Part shown: positions 1 to 8,426 of the stretch, piece by piece
How the letters are laid out: the number at the start of each line of letters is the position of its first letter
Position numbering within the stretch: the stretch's first letter is position 1
NCBI RefSeq assembly: GCF_001887355.1
Contig: NZ_MPIN01000009.1
Coordinates: forward strand, 372,001-436,000
Length of the DNA stretch: 64,000 nucleotides
Direction: 5' to 3'
DNA from: Cystobacter ferrugineus
Lineage (GTDB): Bacteria > Myxococcota > Myxococcia > Myxococcales > Myxococcaceae
Made by a program: the position numbers and the translations under genes
The notes under the pieces: generated by a model
What the model was told of the DNA's origin: nothing
Database searches by the model: none
Seen by the model: only the letters and a program-made list of their open reading frames with translations

Positions 1-1
1 C

Positions 2-220
2 GGGATCGAGCTGATGCGGAGCTTTGGTGCCAATCCGGGAGACGAGCTGGAAATCGGAGCGCTCGATGGAGCGCGCGGTCTCGGGCTGATGAGGGAGTAC
101 CTGGTGGCCTTCTTCGACAAGCACCTGTCGGGCGTGCCGAGCCCACTGCTCGAGGGCGGCTCGGTGGATCGCGGCGACGTGAGACTCACCGTCCACGCAC
201 GCCCACGACGTCGCGGATGA
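2..220 (+). CDS. C-terminal part of an alpha/beta hydrolase (PAF-acetylhydrolase / dienelactone-hydrolase type), cut by window edge
   Basis: The frame is open from the first bases and ends at TGA 218-220, so the gene begins outside the window. The visible 72 residues include a GALDGARGLGLMREYL-AFFDKHL segment, which resembles the last helices of platelet-activating-factor acetylhydrolase-like and dienelactone-hydrolase-like enzymes, where such a helix follows the catalytic histidine and is followed by a 'PLLxG' strand. No catalytic residue can be checked here. The last 15 residues are Arg-rich and overlap an antisense gene fragment (186-305), so the true C-terminus may have been altered by the same rearrangement. 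The substrate cannot be inferred. Confidence 0.5.
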   Translation, partial: GIELMRSFGANPGDELEIGALDGARGLGLMREYLVAFFDKHLSGVPSPLLEGGSVDRGDVRLTVHARPRRRG

Positions 221-305
221 CCTGGGCCCGCGGGAGCGGCTCACCGTTGGGGCCGAGAGTGACATCCCCGAAGGTGTCCAATCCGAGTCCCAGAGGTCTT
301 GCCAT
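186..305 (-). pseudogene. N-terminal fragment of an LLM-class flavin-dependent monooxygenase
   Basis: A minus-strand frame starting at ATG 305 encodes MARPLGLGLDTFGDVTL followed by a GEPLPRAQVIRDVV segment. This matches, from memory, the start of luciferase-like (LLM) oxidoreductases, which normally continue with an 'EAVLADxVGxDFFGVGEHH' stretch and run to about 330-350 residues. Here similarity stops after IRDVV, and five residues later there is a TGA at 186-188. The remaining 90% of the gene is absent, because the opposite strand of the next bases encodes the hydrolase tail. This looks like the stump left by a deletion whose junction lies near 190-205. It is also possible that the short frame is still translated, but it could not form a TIM barrel. 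Confidence 0.5.
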
Positions 306-311
306 GCGAAG

Positions 312-1346
312 TCAGGCCAAGGGCAGCGAGGAGGCCTGCTGCTCCTTGTTCAGCTTGCTGGCGATGTCCTTGAAGGACTGGTGGCCCACGGACATCAGCA
401 GGAGACCGAAGCCCACCTGCTGCAGCGTCTGGCACAGCCACAGCACGTTCGCATACGCCAGCCCGCTGCTGTTGACCACCGAGGCGGGGAGGAACAGCGA
501 CAGGCCCACCTTGATGGCGGCCTGGAAGGTGCCGAGCATGCCGGGCGCGGCGGGAATCATCACCCCCACCACCAGCACGCAGTTGAGCACGTAGGCCTGG
601 AAGAGCGACAGGCTCATGGAGCCGAACGCGCGCGACAGCACGGCCATGCCCGCGCCGTTGAGCGCCCAATACAGGAGCGTGTAGAGGAAGAAGCCCGCCA
701 TCTGGCGCCGGTTGGGCAACTGCCGCATGGCGCCCACGAACGAGTCCACCACGTCCGCCATCTTGTCCGCGAGGCCCGGCACCACCCGGCCCACCGTCTC
801 GCGGACCAGCCGCACCGCGCGCTCCTGGTGCCACAGCGCGAACAGAAGGAAGACGAGCAAGCCCCCGAACCCCGCGAACATCAGGTTGGCACCCAGCTTC
901 ACGTAGCGCATCCCGGGCACGTTCGTCGGCACGAAGAAGAGCAGCAGGCGCATCATCACGGCCACGAACATGCCATCCGTGATGCGCTCGAGCACCACCG
1001 AGGTCATCGCCGCGCTGCGCCGGATGGAGCTGCGCTGGGCGATGAGCAGGGGCCGGGCGAACTCACCCAGCCGGAAGGGCAGCACCAGCAGCATCATGAA
1101 GCCAATGCCCGAGGCCTCGTTCAACTTGCCGAAGGGCACCCGCTCCATCCCCGACAACAGGCAGCCCCAGCGCAGGGTGCGCGCCAGGTGGATGAGCGTC
1201 AGGATGCCGAAGTACGGCACCACCCATGCGTAGTTGGCCGACTTCAGGCTGGACAGCTGTGACTCCCAGTTCGTCTCCCGAAAGGCCCACCAGGAGAAGA
1301 GCAGGGTCACGACCAGACTGGCGACGAGTTTCACGGCACGTTTCAC
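312..1346 (-). CDS. Flippase-like integral membrane protein (lysylphosphatidylglycerol synthase TM region / UPF0104 family)
   Basis: This 344-residue protein has several hydrophobic helices and the hallmarks of the LPG_synthase_TM family: a first helix after a Lys/Arg start (MKRAVKLVASLVVTLLFSWW), an HLARTLRWG segment, an LLVLPFRLGEFARP loop and a VVLERITDG motif. The family includes the membrane half of MprF and stand-alone proteins thought to move or transfer lipid-linked groups. There is no fused aminoacyltransferase domain, so it is probably a stand-alone member whose substrate is unknown. It lies 113 bp downstream of yacG on the same strand. The ATG at 1346 is the natural start, since the first membrane helix begins within ten residues of it. 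Confidence 0.8.
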   Translation of the reverse strand: MKRAVKLVASLVVTLLFSWWAFRETNWESQLSSLKSANYAWVVPYFGILTLIHLARTLRWGCLLSGMERVPFGKLNEASGIGFMMLLVLPFRLGEFARPLLIAQRSSIRRSAAMTSVVLERITDGMFVAVMMRLLLFFVPTNVPGMRYVKLGANLMFAGFGGLLVFLLFALWHQERAVRLVRETVGRVVPGLADKMADVVDSFVGAMRQLPNRRQMAGFFLYTLLYWALNGAGMAVLSRAFGSMSLSLFQAYVLNCVLVVGVMIPAAPGMLGTFQAAIKVGLSLFLPASVVNSSGLAYANVLWLCQTLQQVGFGLLLMSVGHQSFKDIASKLNKEQQASSLPLA

Positions 1347-1459
1347 GTCCGCCCGTATACCGCCCCCCTCGCCCGGACTCCAGGGGTTCCCTGTCTATTG
1401 CGCTTCCAGGAGACCAGGGCCGTGGCGGCGGGGCCCCCCAACGGTCAACCGACCACGCC

Positions 1460-1669
1460 TCAAGCGTCTCCCGGGGTCCGGTCCGGATGCTGATCCGACG
1501 GCAGCTCGTCCTCCTGCTCGTCCACCTGCCGGTCCGGGACCCGGTACTCCTCGCCGAGCCAGCGCCCCAGGTCCACCATGCGGCAGCGCTTGGAGCAGAA
1601 CGGAAACGCCGGGTTCTCGGCACGCGGAGCGACCGGCTTCCGGCAGATGGAACACTCTCGAACATTCAT
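1460..1669 (-). CDS. yacG: DNA gyrase inhibitor YacG-type zinc-finger protein
   Basis: This is a 69-residue protein with the YacG zinc finger: CSIC near the N-terminus, then PFCSKRC, followed by the family's RMVDLGRWLGEEYRVP segment. YacG proteins bind zinc through these four cysteines and in E. coli bind GyrB and inhibit gyrase. The C-terminal 25 residues are acidic and low-complexity (EQEDELPSDQHPD), as in many family members. I chose ATG 1669 because it places the first cysteine pair at the usual distance from the start; the frame extends much further upstream, but that part looks like an antisense artefact of the MgtE-like gene. It is divergent from that gene with a 61-bp spacer. Confidence 0.85.
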   Translation of the reverse strand: MNVRECSICRKPVAPRAENPAFPFCSKRCRMVDLGRWLGEEYRVPDRQVDEQEDELPSDQHPDRTPGDA

Positions 1670-1730
1670 GGCCACGGCGTACTCATAAGCCTTGATCCCG
1701 CCCACGGCCAGCGCGTTTAGAGTCCCGCGC

Positions 1731-2717
1731 GTGGACGCTCCCGGTGAAGCGCACTTCCTCCTGCAAGGTGACCGGCTCTCCCGCGACTTCGTCTCGGTGG
1801 GCGTCGAGGACACCGTCGCCCAGGCGCTGGAGAAGATGCGCGCGGCGCCCGGCAGCAACGAGATCTTCTACTGCTACGCGTGCGATCCACAGGGCCGCCT
1901 GGTGGGCGTGGTGCCCATCCGCAAGCTCATCCGCGCGGCGCCCGACGAGCACATCGCCTCGCTCATGTTCACCCGTGTGGTGAAGCTGCCGGTGGACGCG
2001 CCGGACTCGCTCGTGGAGGACTTCTTCGTCACCTACCGCTTCCTGGCCTTCCCCGTGGTGGACGCCGAGGGCCGCATCGTCGGCGTGGTGGAGGTGGGCA
2101 ACTTCGTCGACGCCTTCTCCGACACCCTCTTCGACGAGGTGGAGGGCCGCGTGCGCGACGAGGTGTTCCGCTTCGTCGGTCTGCCCGAGAACGAGATGAA
2201 GCAGACGCGCCCGGTGCGGATGGCCCTGCGGCGCTTTCCCTGGCTGCTCGTCAACATCGGCGGCGGATTCCTCGCGGCCACCGTGACCCGGCTCTTCGAG
2301 CAGACGGTGGAGCGGCTCGTCGTGGTGGCCGCCTTCATCCCCATGGTGCTCGTGCTCTCCGAGAGCCTGGGCGTGCAGACCACCGCCGTGTCCGCGGCGA
2401 TGATCGCCAACCAGAAGGTGGACGCGCACCAGGTGCGCCGCGAGGTGCTCGGCACGAGCCTCGCCGGGATGATGGCCGCCGGGGTGGTGGCCCTGCTGGG
2501 CAGCATCTACTCTCCCCACCTCGCCTTCCCCTTCGTGCTCTTCATCGCCATCACCCTCTCCACCTCGCTCGCCGCGGGGCTGGGTGCCCTGCTGCCCTTC
2601 GCCTTCCAGCGCTTCCGGGTGGATCCGCACCTGGCCTCGGCCCCGCTGGTGCTCGCCATCTCCGACAACATCACCCTGTTGACGTACTTCACCCTCGTCA
2701 CGCGCCTGCTCGGCTAG
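1731..2717 (+). CDS. mgtE: MgtE-family magnesium/divalent cation channel lacking the N-terminal MgtE_N domain
   Basis: The product is about 328 residues. Residues 10-125 form two CBS domains (DRLSRDFVSVGVEDTV, then a GRIVGVVEVGNFVDAF segment). Residues 170-328 form the MgtE transmembrane region, with five hydrophobic helices and the family's FIPMV--LSESLGVQT, TSLAAGLGALLPF and SDNITLLTYF segments. Canonical MgtE is about 450 residues, with an N-terminal helical domain that senses Mg2+; that domain is missing, so gating may depend on the CBS pair alone. I prefer GTG 1731; a TTG at 1692 would add 13 residues without similarity, and neither has a convincing Shine-Dalgarno sequence. The transported ion is inferred from family membership. 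Confidence 0.85.
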   Translation: MDAPGEAHFLLQGDRLSRDFVSVGVEDTVAQALEKMRAAPGSNEIFYCYACDPQGRLVGVVPIRKLIRAAPDEHIASLMFTRVVKLPVDAPDSLVEDFFVTYRFLAFPVVDAEGRIVGVVEVGNFVDAFSDTLFDEVEGRVRDEVFRFVGLPENEMKQTRPVRMALRRFPWLLVNIGGGFLAATVTRLFEQTVERLVVVAAFIPMVLVLSESLGVQTTAVSAAMIANQKVDAHQVRREVLGTSLAGMMAAGVVALLGSIYSPHLAFPFVLFIAITLSTSLAAGLGALLPFAFQRFRVDPHLASAPLVLAISDNITLLTYFTLVTRLLG

Positions 2718-2742
2718 AGGCGCTCTCCAGGAGAGCCATTCC

Positions 2743-3732
2743 ATGCAGGTCCTTCGCATCACCCGTCCTGGCGGCCCCGAGGTGCTCGAGCTCGAGGAGC
2801 GCCCCGCCCCCACCCCCATCGGAGCGGAGCTGCTCGTGCGCGTGCACGCCACCGCGCTCAACCGCGCCGATCTGCTGCAGCTCCACGGCAGGTACGCCGC
2901 GCCGCCGGGAGTCCCCGCGGACGTGGCGGGCCTGGAGTACGCGGGCGAGGTGCTGGCCGTGGGCCCGCAGGTGCGCCGCTTCAAGGTGGGGGACCGGGTG
3001 ATGGGGCTGGTGGGCGGCGGGGCCTTCTCCGAGCAGCTCGTCACCCACGAGCGCGAGGCCATGCACGTGCCCACCCCGCTCGACTTCACCCAGGCCGCGG
3101 CGCTACCCGAGGCGTACCTCACCGCCTTCGATGCGCTCGTGCTCCAGGGCGGCCTGCGCATGGGCGAGTCCGTGCTCATCCACGCCGTGGCCAGTGGCGT
3201 GGGCTCGGCGGCGGCGCAGATCTGCCGCGCCATGGGGGCACGGACGATCGGCACGGGGCGCAATGCCCAGAAGCTCGCGCGAGCCGCCGAGTGGGGCGTG
3301 GAGAAGACGGTGCTGTGTGATACCCAGCCCCCGCGCTTCGCGGAGGCCGTGAAGGAGGCCACGGGCGGGCGCGGCGTGGACCTGGCGTTGGATCTCGTGG
3401 GCGGGGACTACCTGCCGGAGACGCTGCGCGCCATGGCCCCCCAGGGCCGGGTGCTGCTGGTGGGACTCGTGGCGGGCCGGCGTGCGGAAGTGGACCTGGA
3501 GGTGGTCCTCACCCGCCGGCTGCACCTCACCGGCACGGTGCTGCGCAGCCGCCCGCCCGAGGAGAAGATGGCGCTCGTCCAGGCCGCCGAGCGCAGCCTG
3601 CTGCCCCTGTTCCACTCGAAGGCGCTCACCCCCGTGGTGGACGCCATCCATCCCATGAAACAGGCGCGCGAGGCCTTCACCCGCATGGCGAACAACGAAA
3701 CAGTGGGCAAGCTCGTGCTCCAGTGGGAGTGA
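2743..3732 (+). CDS. NAD(P)H-quinone oxidoreductase, zinc-free MDR family (PIG3-like)
   Basis: This 329-residue medium-chain dehydrogenase/reductase has the PIG3/QOR-type start (MQVLRITRPGGPEVLEL), the NRADLLQLHGRY segment, a GLEYAGEV motif and the nucleotide-binding SGVGSAAAQICRAMGA loop. The catalytic and structural zinc ligands of alcohol dehydrogenases are absent, as expected for quinone reductases. Family members use NADPH to reduce quinones and reactive carbonyls. It starts 25 bp after the MgtE-like gene, with a purine-rich ribosome-binding site (CCAGGAGAG) about 9 bp before ATG 2743, so the two are likely co-transcribed. Length is normal for the family. Confidence 0.88.
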   Translation: MQVLRITRPGGPEVLELEERPAPTPIGAELLVRVHATALNRADLLQLHGRYAAPPGVPADVAGLEYAGEVLAVGPQVRRFKVGDRVMGLVGGGAFSEQLVTHEREAMHVPTPLDFTQAAALPEAYLTAFDALVLQGGLRMGESVLIHAVASGVGSAAAQICRAMGARTIGTGRNAQKLARAAEWGVEKTVLCDTQPPRFAEAVKEATGGRGVDLALDLVGGDYLPETLRAMAPQGRVLLVGLVAGRRAEVDLEVVLTRRLHLTGTVLRSRPPEEKMALVQAAERSLLPLFHSKALTPVVDAIHPMKQAREAFTRMANNETVGKLVLQWE

Positions 3733-3818
3733 ACAGGCGCGCCCGTCCACCTTTGACCCCTCCCGGAGCGTGACATACCGTCCACGATCCCCCCGCCCCC
3801 CCAGCGGAGAGCCACGCC

Positions 3819-4883
3819 ATGATCGCAGCGAAACTGGCCCTCACGACCCCCACCGAGGGACATGTGAACAGACCCCGCCGCCTCGTGGTCGAGGCACTGG
3901 GCTGTGGACTGCTGGTGGTGGCGCTGGAGGGAGCCCACCATGGCGCCGAGCACCTGGGCGTGAGCGTCACGGACGGGAGGCTCTTCATGTCACTGGCGGC
4001 GGGCGCCGTGCTCGCGTGCCTCACGCTGGTGCTGCGGCCCTTCTCGGGCGCCCACTTCAACCCCGCCCTCACCTTCGCCGACGCGCTGGAGGATGGCACG
4101 CCCTGGAAGGACGTCCCCCTCTACGTGCTCGCCCAGTTCTCGGGAGGACTGGCGGGCCGGCTGATCGCCCACCTCATGTGTGGCGAGCCCCTGCTCCTCA
4201 CCGCCCCCGTGCCCACCGCCACCTCGGCGCACTTCCTCACGGAGCTCGTCTCCACCTTCGGGCTGCTCGTCGTGGTGCGCGGGTGTGCGCGCAACCGCCC
4301 CTCCGCCACGCCCTTCGCGGTGGCCGCCTACGTGGCCGCCACCGTGTGGTTCACCGACTCGCGCTCCCTGGCCAACCCCGCCCTCGTCCTCGCGCGCGCG
4401 GCGAGCAGCCAGACCCGCTTCGTGCACCCGCTCGACGTGGAGACCCTCGTCGTCTCGCAACTGCTGGGCGCGGCGCTCGCGGTCTGCCTCTTCCGCTGGT
4501 TCCAGCGGCCCGCCCGCGCCTCGCCGCCCGGACCGTGGACGATCATCTGCCTGTCTCCCCAGGAGGGCGTCGCCGAGCTCGCGGCCTCCCTGCTCAACGG
4601 GCTCGCGGCCCCGGCGCGCGTGCAGGCCATCGCCTCGTCCACCCATGAAGAAGCCCTGGGGGCCTACGCCTCCGCGCTCCAGGCGACGACGCTCGTGCTG
4701 CGGCTCGTTCCAGCGGGGGCCTCGCCGGACGCGGCCCTCCTCGGAGAAGTCTGGCAACTGCCCCCGCTCGAGCTACGCGCGGTGCTGCGCGGACGGCTCC
4801 AGCGCTTCCTGCGCGAGCGCGGCTGGTTGCGCCTGTACGCCGTCGGAGACCCCTTCGCTCCGAGGCCCGGGGACAGCCGCTGA
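3819..4883 (+). CDS. Aquaporin (MIP family) fused to a degenerate low-molecular-weight phosphatase/ArsC-like C-terminal domain
   Basis: Residues 20-228 form a six-helix MIP channel with both NPA boxes intact: [12 protein letters not shown] (Asn81-Ala83) and [11 protein letters not shown] (Asn186-Ala188). From about residue 238 a soluble region begins with a beta strand leading into CLSPQEG, then [10 protein letters not shown] and, near the end, [19 protein letters not shown]. This order resembles the arsenate-reductase/LMW-phosphatase fold, whose loop is C-x5-R-S followed by an 'MAEAFLR' helix and an 'RDEIRxRV' tail. Cys244 is kept, but the loop Arg and Ser are not, so catalysis is unlikely. 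Aquaporin-ArsC fusions exist in some actinobacteria, and a role in metalloid efflux or sensing is inferred by analogy. Its 3' end overlaps the dusA 3' end by 111 bp. Confidence 0.75.
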   Translation: MIAAKLALTTPTEGHVNRPRRLVVEALGCGLLVVALEGAHHGAEHLGVSVTDGRLFMSLAAGAVLACLTLVLRPFSGAHFNPALTFADALEDGTPWKDVPLYVLAQFSGGLAGRLIAHLMCGEPLLLTAPVPTATSAHFLTELVSTFGLLVVVRGCARNRPSATPFAVAAYVAATVWFTDSRSLANPALVLARAASSQTRFVHPLDVETLVVSQLLGAALAVCLFRWFQRPARASPPGPWTIICLSPQEGVAELAASLLNGLAAPARVQAIASSTHEEALGAYASALQATTLVLRLVPAGASPDAALLGEVWQLPPLELRAVLRGRLQRFLRERGWLRLYAVGDPFAPRPGDSR

Positions 4884-5906
4884 CGGGGACGGTGTGGCGG
4901 GCGCGTCCAGCACGTGGGCCGGCACCTGCGCGAGCGCATCCCGCAGCACCTCCAGGCCCGCCCCGGGTCTGGTGCCACGCTCGCTCAACACCCGCCGCCA
5001 GCCCCGCGCCCCCGGCAACCCCGCGAACAGCCCCAGGATGTGGCGCGTGACACGCGACAGGTACTCGCCCCGCGCGAGCAGCTCCTCCACATAGGGCTGG
5101 AGCGCCTCGACCACCTGGCGCCGCGTGGGCGCGGGAGCCGTCTCGCCGAAGATGAGCGAGTCCGCCAGGGCGAGCATGTAGGGGTTCTGGTACGCCTCGC
5201 GGCCGATCATCACCCCGTCGGCCCACTCCAGGTGCGCCCGGGCCTCCTCCAGGGACTTCACGCCCCCGTTGAGGGAGATCGTCAGGTGGGGGAAGTCCGT
5301 CTTGAGCTGGCGCACCCACTCGTAGCGCAGCGGGGGAATCTCCCGGTTCTCCTTGGGGCTGAGACCCTGGAGGAAGGCCTTGCGCGCGTGCACGATGAAG
5401 GTGTCGCACCCCGCCCCGCTCACCGTGCGTACGAATCGGGTCAACAGCTCGTACGAGTCGAGGTCATCGATGCCCAGGCGGTGCTTGACGGTGACGGGCA
5501 GGCGGGTCGCGCCGCGCATGGCCTCGACACAGCGGGCCACGAGGTCCGGCTTCGCCATGAGGCACGCGCCGAACATCCCGTTCTGCACCCGATCCGAGGG
5601 GCAGCCGACGTTGAGGTTCACCTCGTCATAGCCCCACTGCTCGGCGATGCGCACACACTCGGCGAGCTGGGCCGGGTCGCTGCCGCCGAGCTGCAAGGCC
5701 AGCGGGTGCTCCTCCTGGGAGAAGTCCAGGTGCCGGGGCTTGTCGCCGTACAGGATGGCGCCCGTGGTGACCATCTCGGTGTACAGCCGCGTGCGCTTGG
5801 AGACGAGGCGCAGGAAGTAGCGGTCATGCCGGTCGGTCCAATCCATCATCGGCGCGACGGAGAGCCGGTGGCTCGGCACGGTGGACGGGGGCGGGCGGGC
5901 GGTCAT
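4773..5906 (-). CDS. dusA: tRNA-dihydrouridine(20/20a) synthase DusA
   Basis: This FMN-dependent enzyme reduces uridines in the tRNA D-loop. The sequence shows the DusA signature [16 protein letters not shown] near the start, a TEMVTTGA segment, the catalytic loop [19 protein letters not shown] with the active-site cysteine, a VKHRLGIDD motif and the GGV and [11 protein letters not shown] phosphate-binding strands. The recognisable enzyme covers about 335 residues; the last 40 are Pro/Ala/Ser-rich and run into the 3' end of the aquaporin gene on the other strand. I chose ATG 5906 (377 residues) because the core motif then begins about 17 residues in; ATG 5918 is also possible. It is divergent from the agmatinase gene, with a 130-bp spacer. 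Confidence 0.9.
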   Translation of the reverse strand: MTARPPPSTVPSHRLSVAPMMDWTDRHDRYFLRLVSKRTRLYTEMVTTGAILYGDKPRHLDFSQEEHPLALQLGGSDPAQLAECVRIAEQWGYDEVNLNVGCPSDRVQNGMFGACLMAKPDLVARCVEAMRGATRLPVTVKHRLGIDDLDSYELLTRFVRTVSGAGCDTFIVHARKAFLQGLSPKENREIPPLRYEWVRQLKTDFPHLTISLNGGVKSLEEARAHLEWADGVMIGREAYQNPYMLALADSLIFGETAPAPTRRQVVEALQPYVEELLARGEYLSRVTRHILGLFAGLPGARGWRRVLSERGTRPGAGLEVLRDALAQVPAHVLDAPATPSPSAAVPGPRSEGVSDGVQAQPAALAQEALEPSAQHRA

Positions 5907-6036
5907 CCCACCATCCATGCCGGGCTTCGGGCGTCCATGCAAGGCCGCACGAGGCCTGGCGGCCCCTCCAGCGGGCGAAGAGCCCCCCACGGGACCGTTG
6001 CGCTGGCCACCCAGGCCCTTATCCTCCGCCGCCATC

Positions 6037-7074
6037 ATGCCCGCCGCCTTCGATCCCAGCGCCGCCGCTCCCCAGGACTCCGGCATCTTCGGCCTCCCCC
6101 ACTCCCCCGAGGAGGCCCACGTCGTCCTCATCCCCGTGCCTTTCGAGGCCACCACCAGCTATGGCGGAGGCACCTCGGAAGGTCCCTCGGCCGTGCTCCA
6201 GGCCAGCCGGCAGGTGGACCTCTTCGACGTGGAGACCGGCCGTCCCTACGAGCGGGGCATCGCCCTGTTGCCCGAGCCCGAGCAGTGGCGCACCTGGAAC
6301 ACCCGCGCCAAGGAGCGCGCCGTCCCCATCATCGAGGCGGGAGGCCTCGATGCGTCCCAGCCCGAGCTCATGGCCGCCTCCAAGGAGGTCAACGGCCTGT
6401 GTGAGCAGCTTCACGAGGCGGTCTACCAGACGGCGAAGGAGTGGCTCGGCAAGGGCAAGCGGGTGGGAGCCGTGGGCGGAGACCACTCCATCTCCTACGG
6501 CATCATCCGGGCGCACGCGGAGAAGTACCCCGGCATGGGCGTGCTCCACCTGGACGCGCACGCGGACCTGCGTGACGCCTACGAGGGCTTCGCCTGGTCG
6601 CACGCCTCCATCATGCACAACGTGGCCGAGCGCATTCCCGGGGTGAAGAGCCTGGTGCAGGTGGCCATCCGCGACATGAGCGAGGACGAGCACCGCTACA
6701 TCGAGTCCTCGGGCGGCCGCGTGAAGGCGTTCTTCGACACGGATCTCCAGCGCAAGCGCTTCGACGGCCTCCCGTGGAACCGCCAGGTGGATGAGATCGT
6801 CCAGCAGCTCCCCCAGCAGGTGTACCTGTCCTTCGACATCGACGGCCTGGATCCCACGCTGTGCCCACACACGGGGACGCCGGTGCCGGGCGGACTGTCC
6901 TTCCCCGAGGCCGTGGCGCTCGTCGCCGGAGTGGTGCGCTCGGGCCGGACCATCGTCGGGTTCGACCTCACCGAGGTCGCCCCGGATCCCGAGGGCGGAG
7001 AGTGGGACGGCAACGTGGGCGCCCGGCTGCTCTACAAGATGATCGGCTGGATGCTGAAGTCCGAGCGGCCGTAG
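6037..7074 (+). CDS. speB: Agmatinase / ureohydrolase family protein
   Basis: This 345-residue enzyme has the binuclear manganese centre of the arginase/agmatinase family: [22 protein letters not shown] and [20 protein letters not shown]. Agmatinases hydrolyse agmatine to putrescine and urea in polyamine synthesis. The overall pattern, including ETTSYGGGT-like N-terminal motifs and a GGLSFPEA loop, suits agmatinase better than arginase, but substrate choice in this family is not secure from sequence. ATG 6037 is chosen because it directly precedes the conserved region; the open frame further upstream is antisense to dusA. No partner polyamine gene is adjacent. Confidence 0.85.
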   Translation: MPAAFDPSAAAPQDSGIFGLPHSPEEAHVVLIPVPFEATTSYGGGTSEGPSAVLQASRQVDLFDVETGRPYERGIALLPEPEQWRTWNTRAKERAVPIIEAGGLDASQPELMAASKEVNGLCEQLHEAVYQTAKEWLGKGKRVGAVGGDHSISYGIIRAHAEKYPGMGVLHLDAHADLRDAYEGFAWSHASIMHNVAERIPGVKSLVQVAIRDMSEDEHRYIESSGGRVKAFFDTDLQRKRFDGLPWNRQVDEIVQQLPQQVYLSFDIDGLDPTLCPHTGTPVPGGLSFPEAVALVAGVVRSGRTIVGFDLTEVAPDPEGGEWDGNVGARLLYKMIGWMLKSERP

Positions 7075-7085
7075 CGCACTCCATC

Positions 7086-8426
7086 TCAGGAGCGATGTCG
7101 TTCGGCCACTCGGTAGAGCTGGGTGAGGGAAAAGTCCAACAGCGCCTGTCGCGAGCGCATGTAGTGGTGGGCTCTCACGAAGGGCAACCAGACCCGGTTG
7201 CCCACGAGGACCTGAGCCTCCATGAGATTGCTGCGCGGTATCCACTGGCCGCCCAGGTGGCGCACCAGCACCTGGCCCAGGTACGCACCAATGGCGGGGA
7301 CCGCGCGCTCCTCGATGACTTCCCGAAGACGGCTGGTGGGGAACTCCTCGCGCCAGAAATAGAAGTCGGCGTCCGTGAGCGACTCGGGCGTCGCCTCGAA
7401 GACGGAGGGCACTTCGGTGTGCAGCAGTGCCACCAGGAGTTCGGCGAGGGAGTTGTAGCGTTCGAGCGTCCGCTCCGGCTCCTCCACGTCCGGAGGCAGG
7501 ACTGAATCCGTGGAGCGCCACTCCTCGGGCTCGGGTGGCTGCCAGGCGTTGAGCTCGGCGATCCTGCGCTGGCGCTCGTGGCTGACGACGTGCTCCACCA
7601 CGCGAGAGAGGAGCGGCACCACGTCCGGATGGAAGCAGGGCTCCACGGGAGCAAGCGTGGCACTGCGCGCGCGGAGGGTGCGCAGCACGGTGTCGTAGTC
7701 CAGGTCCGGCCGGAGGTGGACGTGGGCACGAGCCTGCGCCTCGCGCGCCTCATCGCTGGCGAAGCCCGCGGCCGTGGGCCACGTCACCAGGAGGACGGAG
7801 CCATTGGGCAACTCCTCCACGAGGTGGGCCGGTGTGGAGAGCATGCGCTCGCGGCCGACGGTGGCCACCAGCTTCGGGCCGAAGACATTGAGCCAGAATA
7901 CCTCGTGGATTTTGTCGAAACCATCTCTGTTTCGGGCCTCATCGTCCAGACCAAGACTGGGAGAATAAGTCAGCTCCTTGTCATCGCCACTGTGGGCAGC
8001 CGCATGGGAGACCGGGTAGCGCGAGGCCCATGCGCGCACCATGTCCACGATCTGGCGACAGCGATTCTCCTCCGTGAAGAAAGAGAGCGGTCGCACGTTG
8101 ACCGTGATCTGCAGTTCGGGAGGCCGAGGGGGCAGCCAGAGCCAAAGCATCATGTCCAGAGCGGGCCATGTCGTGCGATAGAACCCCAGGGCCGTGCTGT
8201 TCCCGTCACGCCGCTCCTCCAAGGACCGCCAACAGGAGGGACGGGAATATTTCCGCTGCCGCTTGCCATTGACGACATCGGGCATCCACCCGTCGGCATG
8301 GTCTTCGAGTGCCTGCAGAAAGGGCTCCAACTCCTGTTCCAATGCCGCTTGCTGGTCGAAAGCACCGTCGAAAGTGAGTCGAAGGTGGTCCTCCTCCCTC
8401 AAGTCATGAAACCTCAACACCTTCAT
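7086..8426 (-). CDS. Candidate immunity protein paired with the upstream lipoprotein toxin candidate; family not recognised
   Basis: This 446-residue soluble protein starts with ATG 8426, which overlaps the stop of the upstream gene by four bases (ATGA), so the two are translationally coupled. It has no signal peptide or membrane segment. It appears bipartite. Residues 1-280 contain segments such as VFWLNVFGPKLV and NGSVLLVTWPTA, which I have seen in proteins following toxin lipoproteins in myxobacteria. Residues 320-446 (YNSLAELLVALL through WIPRSNLMEAQVLVGNRVWLPF) may be a separate domain or a fused second gene. Length is about twice that of common immunity proteins. The immunity role is inferred mainly from position. 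Confidence 0.5.
   Translation of the reverse strand: MKVLRFHDLREEDHLRLTFDGAFDQQAALEQELEPFLQALEDHADGWMPDVVNGKRQRKYSRPSCWRSLEERRDGNSTALGFYRTTWPALDMMLWLWLPPRPPELQITVNVRPLSFFTEENRCRQIVDMVRAWASRYPVSHAAAHSGDDKELTYSPSLGLDDEARNRDGFDKIHEVFWLNVFGPKLVATVGRERMLSTPAHLVEELPNGSVLLVTWPTAAGFASDEAREAQARAHVHLRPDLDYDTVLRTLRARSATLAPVEPCFHPDVVPLLSRVVEHVVSHERQRRIAELNAWQPPEPEEWRSTDSVLPPDVEEPERTLERYNSLAELLVALLHTEVPSVFEATPESLTDADFYFWREEFPTSRLREVIEERAVPAIGAYLGQVLVRHLGGQWIPRSNLMEAQVLVGNRVWLPFVRAHHYMRSRQALLDFSLTQLYRVAERHRS

Noticed and set aside
2743-3732. Zinc alcohol dehydrogenase
   Set aside because: The zinc-binding Cys/His ligands are absent; the sequence is of the quinone oxidoreductase type.
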